64,000 bases of DNA from Collybia mongolica (GCA_013420905.1 JAAXNY010000006.1:2604001-2668000), one strand, 5' to 3'. Positions 45,247 through 58,340 are shown, counted from the first letter of the stretch. The notes: generated from the sequence alone by a model not told the origin. Translations and numbers: made by a program.

Positions 45247-48200
45247 TCATCCTAGCCCCTGGGCCGTCAAATTTCCTTGAGGGTCAAGAATGACGTACTG
45301 TCCATCCTCAAGACGCACATCAAGGGAAACCCCACCTGGTCGCGTCCCAGGTTCCCACAAGGGTGTAAGGCCTAACCATGCACCTAATTTCGTCAGCCAT
45401 TTCCTTCGACCTTTCTTTCCTTTTATAGGACGATCGTTGAGAAGACCTTCCCAGCGATACGTTGGTCGGGTTCGTATCCAAGAATCGTCATGATCAGTAC
45501 CACCACCTGTCCCTAATGTCGAACCTGGGGTTCTTGTTTCGATATCCACACCATTCATCTCAAATTCAGTATCGCCATCTCCAAGATGGAATAGAATAGC
45601 CTGGAAGCATCCTTCTGTCAACCAAGGGTAGCACATTAAAAAAAAGCCCCCTCACACGACTTGATGCTCTGAATACTGTATCATTGAGCCGCAAGTAGAT
45701 TTTGTTGAGAAAACCCGTCGTGAAAAAGGCAGAGAAATGAGATGTCTTGGAGAAAAGTCCTCGTTGTGCGAGGAACTGCTCTAGTGCCGCACGGGGGAGC
45801 GGAGTGTAAGCAATCGAGCTTGGATAGTGAGGATCAAAGTCTGGGGCATGTTGATTTAGTCCTGCGATCGTATCATTATTCCGCCTCCAGAGATCATCCT
45901 GCAGCAGTTATCATTATGTGCAAGAAGTGGCTTAGTGTTATTTGCTTACCCAGAATATGTACCACCAGGTGGTAGCCTCAGATCTTGAAACGGCCAGGAG
46001 CCTCTCATAAGCCGTCGCGAACACCGAACTGTCACTCGTGAGGAGATGCTGTACTCGCGGGTCGCAGCCAGATTTAACAAAACTCTCGTTCAAGGCGGTA
46101 GAATCCTGAGGTTGGTTGTAAATAAAGGATAGAAATTGATATGTTAAAGTTCGGTTTTTCCAACGGGATTCTCGGCGATGGTGAGATCGATAATCAGATA
46201 TAGTTTCCTCAATCTGTCGAAGCCTGTCATGAAGAAGGCCTTGGTTGATTTGTAGAAAATAAGCCAAAGGCGCAGTCAAGTCGTAGTCGTCGTTGATCCC
46301 GATCACGCCACCAGGTAATACAATCTTGTTGCCATATGCAAGTTCAACGTCGAAGCCACTGCCGAGTTGACACCCGTTCCAAATCAAGTCCCCCTGGCGT
46401 TTGATGCGCAAGACACAAGAATGATAGCTGATCGATGATATTGCTCCGTAGCGTTTCCCCCCACAGCACCAAATTGAACGGTAACCTATTGGCTGTCAAG
46501 ACAGATCATTTGGGTCGGGCCCTACGGCGGACGATTTTAATTACCCACAGAAACATGGTCATACGGCCAGGTTACAACTTGTCCTTCGAGGGCACGTAGC
46601 GACATGCGCACCAGACGCCTTCTCTGAATATCTTCACTTGAATTTTGAGCAATGTACGTTTCAAGTTCTGCGACCTCTTTAAGAACAACAAGGGGTCCGT
46701 CGTCATACCGCAACACCTTCGGTATTTCAATTCGGCACACCCAATACATAATTTGGAATGTATACTCACAAGGGTGGGCGGGAATGGAATCCACCAAGCA
46801 TTCCCAAAGAAGTTTCTGCATTTGGGATTTAACGAAGGGTCGGTATTCCTCCAGTATGAGTCTGGGCCGACGAAATTCTTCTGGATCTTGTCTTCTAGAT
46901 TCTTATACCATAAATAATCAGGGCCCGAGAGGAGCGTAGCGGCTTTATTATACGCATGAGTGCCAACCTCTCTTAAAATCTAATTCAGGATATAAGCACA
47001 TTTATGATGACTGCTGGGTATGAGCACCTTCAAATTTTCAGCATGCCTCTCTCCTGGAGTTCCGCAGAACCCCAGCAGGTATGGAGGAAATTCGGAATCC
47101 CTTGCTTGTGCAAATTTCATAGCTTGTTCCTTGGGTATAGCACATTCAGGTGTGGTGAGGAGTAGAACTGTGATTGACTCCTGCCATATACGCCGCTTGG
47201 TGTGTATAGACGTTGCGGTAACGTCCAAACTATTAATCACATCATATGTTAAAACACTTCATTTCAACAGTTGAATTAAATCACTTAGGCGAAAAAATGT
47301 CAATGCCTGTGCAAAGCTTTAGAGTCAGATTAACAGAAGAAACTCTCCGAGAACTCACTAAAATCGATACGCCGACTAAGTCCTGCACAACTGTCAAGTC
47401 AGACGATTCTAGGGCATCAGTAAAAAATACCAACGTTTCACAACCCGCTGCATGAAACCCTGATTAATGATAGAGAAATCTGTGATAACTTGAGTGTGAC
47501 ATAATCCAAAGAAAAATGAGCATACAGAAACTGAGGCCATAAGTTATGATATAGATACTGAAAAGACATCAGTTCCCTGGTGAAGAAGCAATAGAAAAAA
47601 CCCACGAGTATAGGACATAAGTATTCACAATATCCTCCCCAGGTATATGAAGAGCAACAACAAGGGCAACTGTGGCAGTTGTGATATAGTTAAGTCGCGA
47701 AGTCCATTCACTAGCATTATTGACGGGGTCTAAAAAGGGGGCAAATACACATTGCGCCAAGAAAAACCCGATGGTTGAAATTAACAGAAATATTTGGCGA
47801 ACTAGGATCAGGCGAGACCGAGGAAAAGAGCGGAAAAGGCAGTTGTCTGGGTCAATTACGGCAATAATGACAAGAGTGCTGAGTTTAGCGAAAAGATAGT
47901 TCGATTCGTATGTTCCCCAGCCGCGGCGAAAGCCTACAAGTCCGAGTTATATTCAAGAGAGTAGAACGAACGAGAAAATCAATCGTACCATTGTAAAGAA
48001 ACGCAAACGGATTTTGATCACGTGATAGCAGCCGATGGTATTCCCCGTCCAGATCAACCTTGCTCCGTGTTCTACCAAGGGCAGAAAACCTATCCACTTT
48101 TGGAACCGATTGTTTGATGATCTGTCGCAGGGCCATAGGAAACCACAGAGTAAGCTTTACTAGATAATTGAGTTCGTTTCGAAGTAATAGTTGATACATG

Positions 48201-49450
48201 CTGCTTACAAATAAAAATACCACAGACGAGAGTATGATGATCACCGGAGCATAATTGATCTGGTTTCGCTTCATGGTTGTTGTCCAACAGAAGTCCGTTG
48301 GGTTGCGATATTCTCCAGGGGCTCCTAGTGCAGGGGCCACAGGCGACGTTAGATATGGATTAGGAACAATCCACAGATCCTGGGACCAAACAAGGACATG
48401 AACTGCCATAGTACTAAGAGGAAGATATATGATTGTCAATAAAAACGTCGCGATCACAAGGCCCCATTGTTTTCCCTGGAAGTTCGTTCGTTGAAATCCC
48501 TCGGTACTGTTATAACGATCGCAACGAAGGGTGAACCGATAGAAATAGTACAACAGCGCAGCAGCAATTCCCATGAAGAACAAAAGAAAAACGAGAGATT
48601 GTGCTAGCGTGGATGCAAAATTGAGGGCCAATACATTAGGTCTAAACAAATGCTGTGTTAGATATCATCTAGAATATATGGATAGAAACTAACATTGTCC
48701 CAAGAAATAACTTTCGCCACTTGTCTTCAAGGCCCTTCCCTCCGAGTGGAACTACAAGGAAGTTAATTCAAGAATGGAAATGGGAAAATCTTAAACACAG
48801 CACCTATAGTACTTAGAATCAAAGCAAAAATCTGAACAGTATTGAAAAGACCCTGTAGACTATAAAATGATGCAAGGGCACTTGAACCCTAGCGGCAAAA
48901 TGAGTATCTCAGGTGATGGAGCGCAGATACAACTAACCATAAAGCCAATGATTAAGTTAACTGTTGAACCTAGGATCGTCGTTCGATTCCTCCATGCAGG
49001 GGGACGCCTAACATTGGTCTCTAGGTCGTCGAGTGAGGTCTTGAGCTTTGATAGCTCCCCCATGGGAGGAAACATCCCTTTCTCGTCTGGCATGATATCG
49101 GAGAGGTCCGGCGAAGGAATTGACGAAAGGTACTTATCCAGATTTGGAAGAGATAATGGCGGGGCATCGCGGGCAAATACAGCTGTTGCGGCAACAGGAG
49201 TGTGTCCGACAAATTGGCGAGTATGTTGATTCAAGTTTGGAGAAGGCCTAAGTCTTGGTGGATATTTAACGCGTAACGGGGTTCGTGCCTCGAGGTTTGG
49301 ATTGAGCTCAACTTCAGTTATGTCAAGAGTTGGTTCATGAACGTCGTGCAAAGTTGCCAGGGGTATCGTTAAGAGTGAAGGGGGAGATACGACAGTATGG
49401 TGAACAAAACGGGCAGGAGTGGGCTCCAATCTTGATCCTGGATTGGCCAT
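45247..49450 (-). CDS. Large multi-pass membrane protein conserved in basidiomycetes
   Basis: I recognise this as a large fungal membrane protein without an established function. The start at 49450 (MANPGSRLEPTPARFVHHTV) leads to a soluble N-terminal region and then several hydrophobic helices: TILGSTVNLIIGFMV, SLVFLLFFMGIAAALLYYFY, LVIATFLLTIIYLPLSTMAV, APVIIILSSVVFLFVSSMYQ and LSTLVIIAVI. The C-terminal cytoplasmic half has well-kept blocks: PHTKRRIWQES, FAQARDSEFPPYLLGFCGTP, VLRYDDGPLVVLKEVAELE and GINDDYDLTAPLAYFLQINQ. It ends with GLLNDRPIKGKKGRRKW and NLTAQGLG. At least ten introns join these in one frame. Length is about 1,100 residues. A transporter or channel role is possible but unproven. 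Confidence 0.75.
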
Positions 49451-49762
49451 AAAGTTTGTAAATGGATCAAATGACTATTGGAAAGGATAGGAAGAAGAGT
49501 TGCTGATAGATTCCTCTATCTCCGATTTCTCAGTAGCTTTAACATGGAAGGAGAGAGCAGATTGCCAGTACTTACAGTGACAGTTGCTATGTACGTCACG
49601 CGTCACTAGACATAAAATATAAGATTTTTATTATTCAATAATATTCCCAACTGTGAGTTATCCCTCCTTGGGGTGATTCCTTGGATTTTTCAGGTCCCCT
49701 GGCTTTATATCGCCAGTTCGCCTTGACCTCTTGTTCCAGGGGCTCAAGTTTGGTAAAAAGAA

Positions 49763-50422
49763 TTGTGCCAGATTGTTGACGATAGCTCGTCATGCGTTTT
49801 GGAGATGCCTCTCACGTGCATACCCCCATGCGGCCCCCTCGATCAGATCAATACAATAACGGGTCAATGTTTTGTTCCCAGGGAGGTTCCCTGTCTTATC
49901 AACAATTGTCCGCAACCTCAGTCAATTCCCACCTTTGTGGAGACTGAGATATGCCGTTGCCTACCTTTCACTGTTACCTTATTTATATTACCTAAAGATA
50001 TATTGCTTACAGTACAGATGCTTTGGAGAGAGATAACTTGAATCTAAAGCGGGATTTCTGGGAATTTGCTCTAATACAGAGGCATGAATCCTTGATGAAT
50101 CCCCCCGCACGTCGTGTCGTCTGTGACCGTTGGGAGAGGACGAAGGATTTTGCTTGCTATCGAGAGAAATCCTGCCGCAGAACCGGTAGACACAGCAAAG
50201 GTGATAAATCACACAACATGCACTTGTGAGGGTTCATGGTACCCCAAGGGTGCGACAGGAAAAAAATGCGAAGATACTTCAAATCCAACCACAGAACGTC
50301 ACCGATCTCATAAATCACGTACTCGTGCTGTTGAACGGCCTGTTAACTCTTTCGGGAATTCAAAAAAAACCAATAGTGTTAAAAACGCCGAAGCAGTAAG
50401 ATTTTCCAAACCCCTTAAGTAG
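49763..50422 (+). CDS. Possible small Cys-rich protein (doubtful)
   Basis: An open stretch from 49763 encodes repeated cysteines in a spaced pattern (CVLEMPLTCIPPCGP, GQCFVPREVPCLINNCPQPQ, ICRCLP). A second open stretch further on has TTCTCEGSWYPKGATGKKCE and a basic tail. A short intron could link them, but I could not fix donor and acceptor. No signal peptide is seen at this ATG. Such spacing suggests a secreted disulfide-rich protein or a decayed gene. Confidence 0.25.
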
Positions 50423-50454
50423 CAGGATTTATAGAGTGAAAGGTAATACAAACT

Positions 50455-51040
50455 TCACAGAAAACGTATCCAGCCCTCGATCTGTATGGACGAATTACGA
50501 CATGTGTAAGGAGACAACAATTCTCTCAAACTTTGCTTCTCTGAGGGAAAGTGTGCTGTCTACACCGTACACCTGAAAGCATTTAAACACACACCTTCGG
50601 GCTTGGTACACTTCCCTAATTTTTGGTAATTGATGAAAATACTGGCGAATTGGCCCATGTTTGTACGATCCGGCACCCAATCTCGCCCTAGTAATTAAAC
50701 GCTAGGTGAGCATGGCCATTTCCCGATATTAACATATAATGAACGTAGCCGTCGTCCGGGTTGTATACGCGGACCTGTCAAATTTCAGATAGGCATAGAG
50801 TAAGGGTCCTAAAGAAACGTACTCGAGATAATCCGAAAAGGAAAATCTTCTCAAAGAAACAATTCAGGGCGCAGAGGAACCTTTATACCACAAGTGCCTC
50901 ACCAATGCCTCACCTCATCTCCGGGGTGATAATTACTGAGTTGGAAAAATCATCATAGAAACTGGATCATAAGGAATCGAAGAGGCTGACTGTGCGACGA
51001 AGGCGCAGGCCTCTTCAACTTTGTTGCCTGCAATAACACA
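50455..51040 (-). CDS. Exon-like blocks of an unidentified minus-strand gene
   Basis: Three blocks read like real exons with plausible fungal splice sites. One is about 51015-50950 (NKVEEACAFVAQSASSIPYD), preceded by a TTGCAG acceptor. One is about 50780-50700 (VRVYNPDDGYVHYMLISGNG), preceded by TTTGACAG. One is about 50695-50590 (GRDWVPDRTNMGQFASIFIN). I could not find phases that join all of them without a stop, so the gene may be broken or my borders wrong. No family is recognised. Confidence 0.35.
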
Positions 51041-52158
51041 TCATTAAACGACAGTGCCAAGTCAGGAGACATTCACCACCTAACGAGTCTCTTAACGTTC
51101 CTATCGTGGTGTTTTTACTATCGTCATTACAACGTAATTTGATTTCTGCTTACAGGACAGAACGCGCACCTTCAATATACTGAGAGCGGGAATTCTTGTC
51201 CGACCCAATACCTGGTTGGTGAAATGCGATTTGTGAAATAGGTGGTTCATACAGTTTATCCTCATGGTTGGTTGTTCTCGCGAGACCCTGCAATTACTTC
51301 GAAGATCTAACACTGCCAGTTCGTCAGGGATGCCACTTAGACAACACGAGATCATTTGTATACAAAGAACGTTGCTGATACCCCATCCTGCCAAGTCCTA
51401 CATGGAGGCCATCAGACTCTCGAAGTAAGCAAGTGATATAGGCATCACAACACACTATAATCTTCTTTCTGATTCGAATTTTTAACATTTCTGCGTTATG
51501 TTCAAACGAAGGATTTGTTGGAAGGCGTCGGAGAGGTCTTTGTGGGCTCGATCATAGATCAAAGAATTTGGCGTGACCATTGTAGACTGTCCTGGACGAT
51601 GGAGATGTGAGGAGTTTAATTGGAAGATCAAAGAGGTACGTTGATATATATATATACTGAGAAAAAGGCTGTGTTGATCACAGGGCTCGGTCTCGGTATT
51701 GTGTTTGTTGGTGGTCGACCCTTCAATAGATATCTCAGTCCTTCGATGATCCACCAGCAATAAGATCAGAGAAGTCGTTTCATTGACGAGATCTGACAGG
51801 CCTATTACAAGGACACTTTGCCGGATGGCTAGTGTACAAAAGCAGCATCAGAGCCCACAAGGCAATGAAAAAAAGATAACAGTAGAGTGGAATCATTTTA
51901 GCTGGGTGACGACATCTCAGGACAATCTCGGTTGATGACTAGATGTTTGCAAATTGGTGGTGTATGTACACTCCGGTGAGGATCTGGCCGTTTTTAGTTG
52001 ACCAGAGTTTGCCATTGATGGCATAATAAGCATTTTGAGTCCGATCTTTGCCAAGTCATGCTGGGTATATTGAGGTTGGCCCCGGAGGCAAGTATCGCCA
52101 TCATCAGCTGTGACCATAGGAAATGACACAATATCATTAGCTAACTGATTTAACCTAC
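51041..52158. other. Unassigned stretch upstream of NUS1 3' end
   Basis: About 1.1 kb with short open frames on both strands and a (TA)n run near 51643-51656. One exon-like block on the minus strand near 52000 (NAYYAINGKLWSTKNGQILT) is the only hint of a gene; I could not extend it. Confidence 0.35.
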
Positions 52159-53337
52159 TTATTTTCCAAATCTCATTTCTGCCATTGCGAACTCATCTAA
52201 CGCGCGCCTGAAATCTAACTCGTCGAAGGGGGTAGGCTCAGGCGGGGGCATCACCCATTTTAGTATAGGGAACGAGCTGTGAAATCTATTATGACTAGGA
52301 GGGAGAAAATAAGCCATTATAGAAAAAAGAAATCTAGGACTCACTATATTTCTGACAACCTGATATGCCACGGCGGAAAGCCATGAAGTTCCAATGGAGT
52401 CCCATTAAAATGAGGAAAATAGATAGGATGTAGGACCATGAAATCTGGCGATGAAAGGAAGTCTTCGGCTAGACCAGGGAGTTAGCAAGGAAAGCTAATG
52501 ATTCGAGAAGCGGAAGACAGGTACACTCCAAGGAAAGATCGAGAGCATCAACGCTCAATACAAATGCATGTTTTTGTACGCTTCGAATGCCTCTTCGATA
52601 TTTTCTGTTATATGCGCTGGCAAGAGAGCGAGCTACAGCAGCAAGAGCTGGCTTCGCAGATCTCCGCGATGCGATACATAATTTCAAAGGCCCTGAGGAG
52701 CCATGCACGTATTCTATTGAAAATGTCAGCCCAGCCCCCAGGTGAAAAGTCCGTATACATACGAGGGTGTCGTTTAGAATGGTCTACTTGCTCATTTGTT
52801 TTTGGGAACGCCTGACTCCCCGCAATATGAATATTATCGGTGTTCAAATCAGGATAAAATCCGCATTCTGGGGAAATAGGACGCGATCCTGAGTGGTCGG
52901 AAGGTGGTGGTGTTAACGGGTATTCCATCTCAGATTCGCTCGACTCGTCAAGTTGTTCTTTGGAAAAATATTCACGAATGGTTTGTGTACATTTCACAAG
53001 CATGCCTAGGAATTTCAGTGTCAAGTCCATGAAGTGGAAAGCAGAAATAAGCCACGTTACCATGCTCTTCGTATACAGTAAGCTTCTCTATCCCAATTAC
53101 ACGACACCAAGCCACAGTATCGAGGACACTGCGAACTATGATGTGCTCAGTATCTTCTTGTTCATCAGCGAAGTCTGTAACGAGGAGAAGTGCAAGATGT
53201 TTCGGGATGCGCCGACGCGCAGCCGTGAGAGGTAAGGGGGTTGTCCAGGTGAGTCGTTTCCAGCACGAGTATACAAAGACAACGAGTGCGTATATGAAAT
53301 GAACGACACGAAGAGAGAGGTTGGCTACCGAGGCCAT
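52159..53337 (-). CDS. NUS1: NUS1, cis-prenyltransferase partner subunit
   Basis: NUS1 pairs with the catalytic Rer2/Srt1 subunit to form dehydrodolichyl diphosphate synthase at the ER, supplying dolichol for glycosylation. The ATG at 53337 starts MASVANLSLRVVHFIYALVV, an N-terminal membrane helix. RRRIPKHLALLLVTDFADEQ and CRVIGIEKLTVYEEHG follow. A Ser/Pro-rich insert (MEYPLTPPPSDHSGSRPISP) separates these from SRRSAKPALAAVARSLASAY. The C-terminal exons give LHGFPPWHIRLSEI and DELDFRRALDEFAMAEMRFG, then Lys-stop. The final R-F-G is the conserved RxG motif that contacts substrate in the heterodimer. The exon between SLASAY and the GFPPW block is uncertain. Confidence 0.85.
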
Positions 53338-53491
53338 GTGTGTATATACTGACGCTTAGCGACGTTCACCAACTTGGTCAACGTGGAGAAATTAGAAGTG
53401 TCCACGTGATTGAGGTCAGATTCTCCTCCTCTTGTAAGTAATTTAGGTACATGTATTAAATTCTTTGTAACGCCAACGAGTCCATATAAGC

Positions 53492-54521
53492 TTAAGTGAG
53501 ACCGGGTTCATCCTGGATACTTCTCTTGATTTTCAACAACATGCCAGTTTTCCAGTTCTCCAGCTTCGTCACTTGGTCAAACTCAACGACGGCACCCGTA
53601 AATGATTCCTGATCTCCGGCCTCTACAGCTTCAATAAGTGCATTGACAAATTTAGCCTCTCGGGTTGATGCAAACGTTGCATCCTGGTTTGAGTATTTAA
53701 TCATATTTCTCTTCGCAGTTATTGTGTCCTAAGTCGTCAAGCTTTAAATAAGAAAGTGTGATCAAAGTTTAGCAAACAAGCACGTACACCCATGGCCAAG
53801 GCACATAGACTGGCTTTGAGCCAATACTCCTTGACACTATATTTCGTTAGTGACGAGGTTAGGGAATGATCAGCGACTTGTTCATAACGAGCAATTGCTT
53901 GTGGGTATTCGTCCAAGTCCGCGTGAAGGTCAGCGGCATCTTTATAACAGGCATTAGCAGTGCTGTGTGTGGATCAATATCTGATATTCAATCCGAGCAA
54001 AAATCTTACGCGGTAGCATCCTCTTGAGCGTACCAATCTCCCGCCCTCACCATGCTTTCGCAAGCCCTACGAAGATCATTCGATTCTTGAAGATATATCT
54101 GTCCAATCTCCTTCTCCCTATCTGCCGCCTGACGGAATCTTCCACTCTGCGTAAGATGAACAATCGTTTGGGTCAAAGCTTGGATTGCTACTGTACAAGC
54201 AAGTTCAGTTAAATGGGCCCGAGCATCAGTAACGGAGGCCTTACAATCTGGAAATCCCCGCTTGTACGCCTTGGCGGCATTCCACCACGCATTGGCAGCT
54301 TCGTTCTGTTCTTTGCATTTCTCCCGGCACTCAGCTTCTCTGGAAAACGCATCACCAGCCTCCTTGAATAGTTTCTCGAGCTTATAAGAGTTAGCTGCTT
54401 GTTGATAGAGATCTCCAGCTTCCTCAAATTTCGTCGATGATGATGAGAACCATCCGCCTGATGAATTGGCCTTCTTGTCTGCTTTCTCGAAAAGAACCTG
54501 GGCGGGTGATTTCGCTGGCAT
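53492..54521 (-). CDS. SEC17: Alpha-SNAP
   Basis: Alpha-SNAP binds SNARE complexes and recruits NSF/Sec18 to disassemble them. The start I choose is the ATG at 54521 (MPAKSPAQVLFEKADKKANS), because upstream in-frame sequence is not conserved. SSSTKFEEAGDLYQQAANSY, LEKLFKEAGDAFSREAECRE, NEAANAWWNAAKAYKRGFPD and SGRFRQAADREKEIGQIYLQ show the TPR-like helical repeats. The C-terminal end reads FDQVTKLENWKTGMLLKIKR with the conserved SNARE-disassembly helix, then QDEPGLT-stop. Introns with short length occur at about 53700-53790 and 53960-54010. Length near 290-300 residues fits the family. The start codon is 152 bp from the divergent AGM1 gene. Confidence 0.9.
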
Positions 54522-54673
54522 ATCGTGGCAGCCGTAGTCGTAGGGAGGAAGGTTGTATGTATGTAGTACTGGCTGTGTATTGTGGCAATGTTGATGGAGT
54601 GGGTCAGCTGACCCCTCATCTACTCCGAAACCTCTAGACTGTTTCAATTCGTGCGCTTAGATCCTTCAACTAA

Positions 54674-56588
54674 ATGGCCAATATCCCTTACAATCTAATC
54701 AAAGCCCTGTCTGACGCCCACCCAAAACCCTCAGATGTTACTTTCCAGTATGGGACTGCAGGATTCCGAACATTGTGAGTGCTGTATTTGAAAGGTGGTA
54801 ACAGTAACACATTATCCTCGATCTTTACGGCCCCAGAGGAAGCACATTAGATTCTGTCCTTTTTCGAGTGGGACTCCTTGCTGGTCTTCGGAGCAAGAAG
54901 TTAGATGGGAAGACGGTGGGTGTAATGGTGACTGCATCCCACAACCCTGAGCAAGTACGTCACGATGATATCTCTTGGACAAAACCTCACCTCGCATCAA
55001 GGACAACGGAGTGAAAATAGTCGATCCTCGGGGGGAAATGTTGGAGGCTTCTTGGGAGGAGTATGCCACCACGCTATCCAATGCTTCCAATACAGATGAT
55101 TTTATCGAGGCACTTAACACCCTCATCCAAGCAACAAAGATAGACCTATCGAGGCCATCGAATGCTGTCTACGCACGAGACACACGACCTTCTGGCGCTC
55201 ATTTAGTTTCTGCTCTAGAGGACGGCTTTAAAGCCATCGGCTGCAGCGCGCGCGATGCTGGTGTTACGACGACACCAATTCTCCACTATCTTGTCAAAGC
55301 AATAAATACCAAAGGTACGCACGAAAGCTATGGTGAAGATTCAGAAGATGGGTACTACCAGAAACTCAGCGTTGCATTCAAGAAACTCGTCGTACGTCTT
55401 ATACTACCCAGTCTGCAAACCTTTGTATGAAAGCTTTGTTTAGTCTGGTCGACCCCCGCTTCCACCTGTGCTCGTTGACTGTGCGAATGGGGTTGGTGCA
55501 CTCGCAGTCGTGAAACTCATGGAATATCTCGAGAACACTATACCTTTAGTCTTGGAAAACGTCTCAATATCGACACCTGGCGCTTTGAATAATGCTTGTG
55601 GTGCTGATTACGTCAAGACGACGCAGAAGCTTCCTCTTTCCCTAGTGGATCGCCTGCAACCTGGTCAACGTGGCTGCAGCCTTGACGGCGACGCAGACCG
55701 TCTTATGTACTACTATCTCGATGAGCGGGGTCAATTCCACATGCTTGACGGAGACAAGATCGCCGCTCTGGTTGCGGCGTTCATCGTTGACCTTGTCAAG
55801 TCAGCTGGGCTTGAAAATGAGATGAAAGTCGGAGTAGTACAGACAGCTTATGCAAATGGCGCCTCCACGAAGTATCTGGCTGATGTGAGAGCACTAATAC
55901 ATCCCTGTGTTTCTCTGACGGTGTTTTTTCAGCGCCTCCCAGTAAAATGTGTGTCCACAGGTGTCAAACATCTCCACCATGCAGCAGAACACTATGATGT
56001 TGGGGTCTACTTCGAAGCAAATGGGCATGGCACAGTTCTATTTTCACCTCCTACACAGGCCAAACTCATTCAGCACCAACCTTCTACACCTGCACAATCC
56101 ACTGCTTTGGGCTATCTTATAAATCTCACACAACTGATCAACCAAACTGTCGGCGATGCCCTCTCGGACATGCTTCTTGTCGAAATAGTGCTTGCACACA
56201 AGTCCTATACGGGCATTGAATGGGACTCCCTATATGTTGATCTGCCCAATCGCCTAGTCAAGGTTATAGTGGAAGACAGGAATGTTTTCCGGACAGAAAA
56301 TGCTGAACGTCGTCTGATAAGCCCTTCTGGGCTCCAGTCAAAAATTGACGGCCTCGTCCAGAGATATGAAGGTGGACGTTCCTTCGTGCGGCCTAGTGGT
56401 ACGGAAGATGTTGTGAGAGTATATGCTGAAGCAGCGGTGAAATCTCAGGCAGACGGTTTGTCTCTTCACCGTGTATCGTATTACTAACAGTGATGGTTAC
56501 ATGCTCAGAATTGGCTTTCCGTGTGGCGGGGCTTGTCTACGACGAAACGGGTGGTGACCCCGCCAAACGCCCCAAGGAGTTCTTGTAA
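54674..56588 (+). CDS. AGM1: Phosphoacetylglucosamine mutase
   Basis: The enzyme converts GlcNAc-6-P to GlcNAc-1-P, feeding UDP-GlcNAc for chitin, N-glycans and GPI anchors. The ATG at 54674 begins MANIPYNLIKALSDAHPKPS. The phosphoserine loop VGVMVTASHNPEQ, the metal-binding loop CSLDGDADRLMYYY, the sugar-specificity loop VYFEANGHGTVLF and the phosphate-binding FVRPSGTEDVVRVYAEA are all present and in the right order. It ends DPAKRPKEFL-TAA. Introns lie near 54775-54833, 54957-55007, 55391-55444, 55888-55932 and 56453-56508. All family active-site residues are visible. Also called PCM1 in yeast. Confidence 0.93.
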
Positions 56589-56729
56589 CCGTAGGGCTGG
56601 ATGTGATATGTATAAAATTATGCCCAACAAGACTTTCTATACACCATGTGATGTCTGTTTGGATGTGTAAACAAGCGTAAAGCCGTAACTTTAAATCGTT
56701 GTCCCGACGTGCCAGGGGTCGGCTCCTAT

Positions 56730-58340
56730 ATGTGCCGTTTCGTCATTTACAAGGGAACCTCGCCCGTTCAATTATCCCATGTTGGTTATACATGCTAGTC
56801 ACTGGGCATGCTGACATCTTACTCTCAACGATTGGAAAATAGCTTCTTACAAGACCATGCCATTCAATTATTAACCAAGCTTTTGACTCTCGCCTTCGCC
56901 TTGATAGGCGAAGGCCCATGAACGGAGATGGTTTTGGTGTTGGTAAGTTCAAAGAGGACGGTACAAATGGGCTATTGAGGAATTTGGCAGGCTGGTATGA
57001 CTCTGTATATGACGAGGAGCTGGGTAGCCAGCCATGCATATTTACCTCCGTTACACCGGTCAGTTCATTCTTTCTCTTATTGTTGAAGCTGACTGCAGTG
57101 ACACTAGGCCTGGAACAACGCAAACTTGACGCGTTTGGCGGAAAAGATCAAGTCTCCCCTTGTCTTGTATGTGGCTATGCACTTTCTACCCTCTACATTG
57201 ATTCATCTAATACGATGAAGCGGTCATGTCCGAGCAACTACCGCAGGCTCACTTTCTCTGGACAATTGTCATCCTTTTGTTTATGGGAAGCTTATGGTGC
57301 GTAACAGTTTGGGCTTCATAGAGAGATCTCGGCTGACATTACACAGTTCATGCATAACGGTGGAATTGCCGACTTTCCTCTAATCAAACGGAGACTACAG
57401 GCTAGTTTGCCGGATGTTGCATTCGACATGGTCCAGGGGAATACAGGTAATAGCTTGATTTACGCTGCATCATCGCTGCCAGATCGCTTCCACCTCTCTT
57501 TAGACTCAGAATGGGCTTTTGCACTGTTTTTATCAAAGGTACTGATGGCTAGTTGTCTGTCGATACCATTCACTCATGTTATGACACAGTTACAAGACCC
57601 CATGGCGAACTCCTTTACATCCGAAGTTTTGCGCAAATCGATGCTTGATACAATATCCCATCTAAATACTCTCGCTGCAGACGCGGGCATTACTGAGGTA
57701 GGTCTCGTTCCACCGAACACACAAGACCTTACTCAATCACTTTCAGCCTAGTCTCATGAATTTCTGCGTCACAGATGGCGAAAGTGTGGTTGTTACGCGA
57801 TATATATCCTCCAGAAAGGATGAGGCCGCTTCCCTTGTGAGCCTTTTCTTACCATGCATATCAGTATATTAAATTGCCAATGCAACAGTGGTTCTCCTCT
57901 GGTACTGCCTTCAGCGAGTATGCTGATGGAGGCCACTACAAAATGTCCAAAGCCGACAAACGAGAGAATATTATCATGGTGCATTACACACTCTATGCCC
58001 ATAAATCTGGTTAACTATATTCCCTGCCAGATTGCTTCAGAGCCCTTAACTTTTGAGAGAGGCGAGTCTCGAATAATAGTCTTCACAATGTTGATGTTCA
58101 TATTTTATCTTAGCTGACTGGATGGAGATCAAGACAAACAACATGGTCGTGATCACGCCTAAAATGAACCTTCTCCAAATACCCATCATCGACCAATTCT
58201 ATGTTCCGCCGTCTGATCCAGGCGCATCTGCGAGAGCGACCGAATTTGCACAAGAAAAGGGTCTTCTCAATCCTCGAAAGAGCATCGTTGTCGACAAGGC
58301 ATCTGTGAATAGTGCTCGGCGCTCAGTTGGGACTCATTGA
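56730..58340 (+). CDS. DUG3: DUG3-type glutamine amidotransferase
   Basis: Dug3 is a class-II glutamine amidotransferase-fold protein that works with Dug2 in alternative glutathione degradation. The ATG at 56730 gives MCRFVIYKGTSPVQLSHV, with the nucleophilic cysteine at position 2 after Met removal. MNGDGFGVG joins WYDSVYDEELGSQPCIFTSV after an intron, then MHNGGIADFPLIKRRL and GNT joined to DSEWAFALFLSK. The second half gives GESVVVTRYISSRKDEAASL, ENIIM and IASEPLTFER, MEIKTNNMVVITPKMNLLQI, and a tail ending ARRSVGTH. The 5' exons between HV and RRRPMNGDG are inferred. The gene is tandem to AGM1, 141 bp after its stop. Confidence 0.85.
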
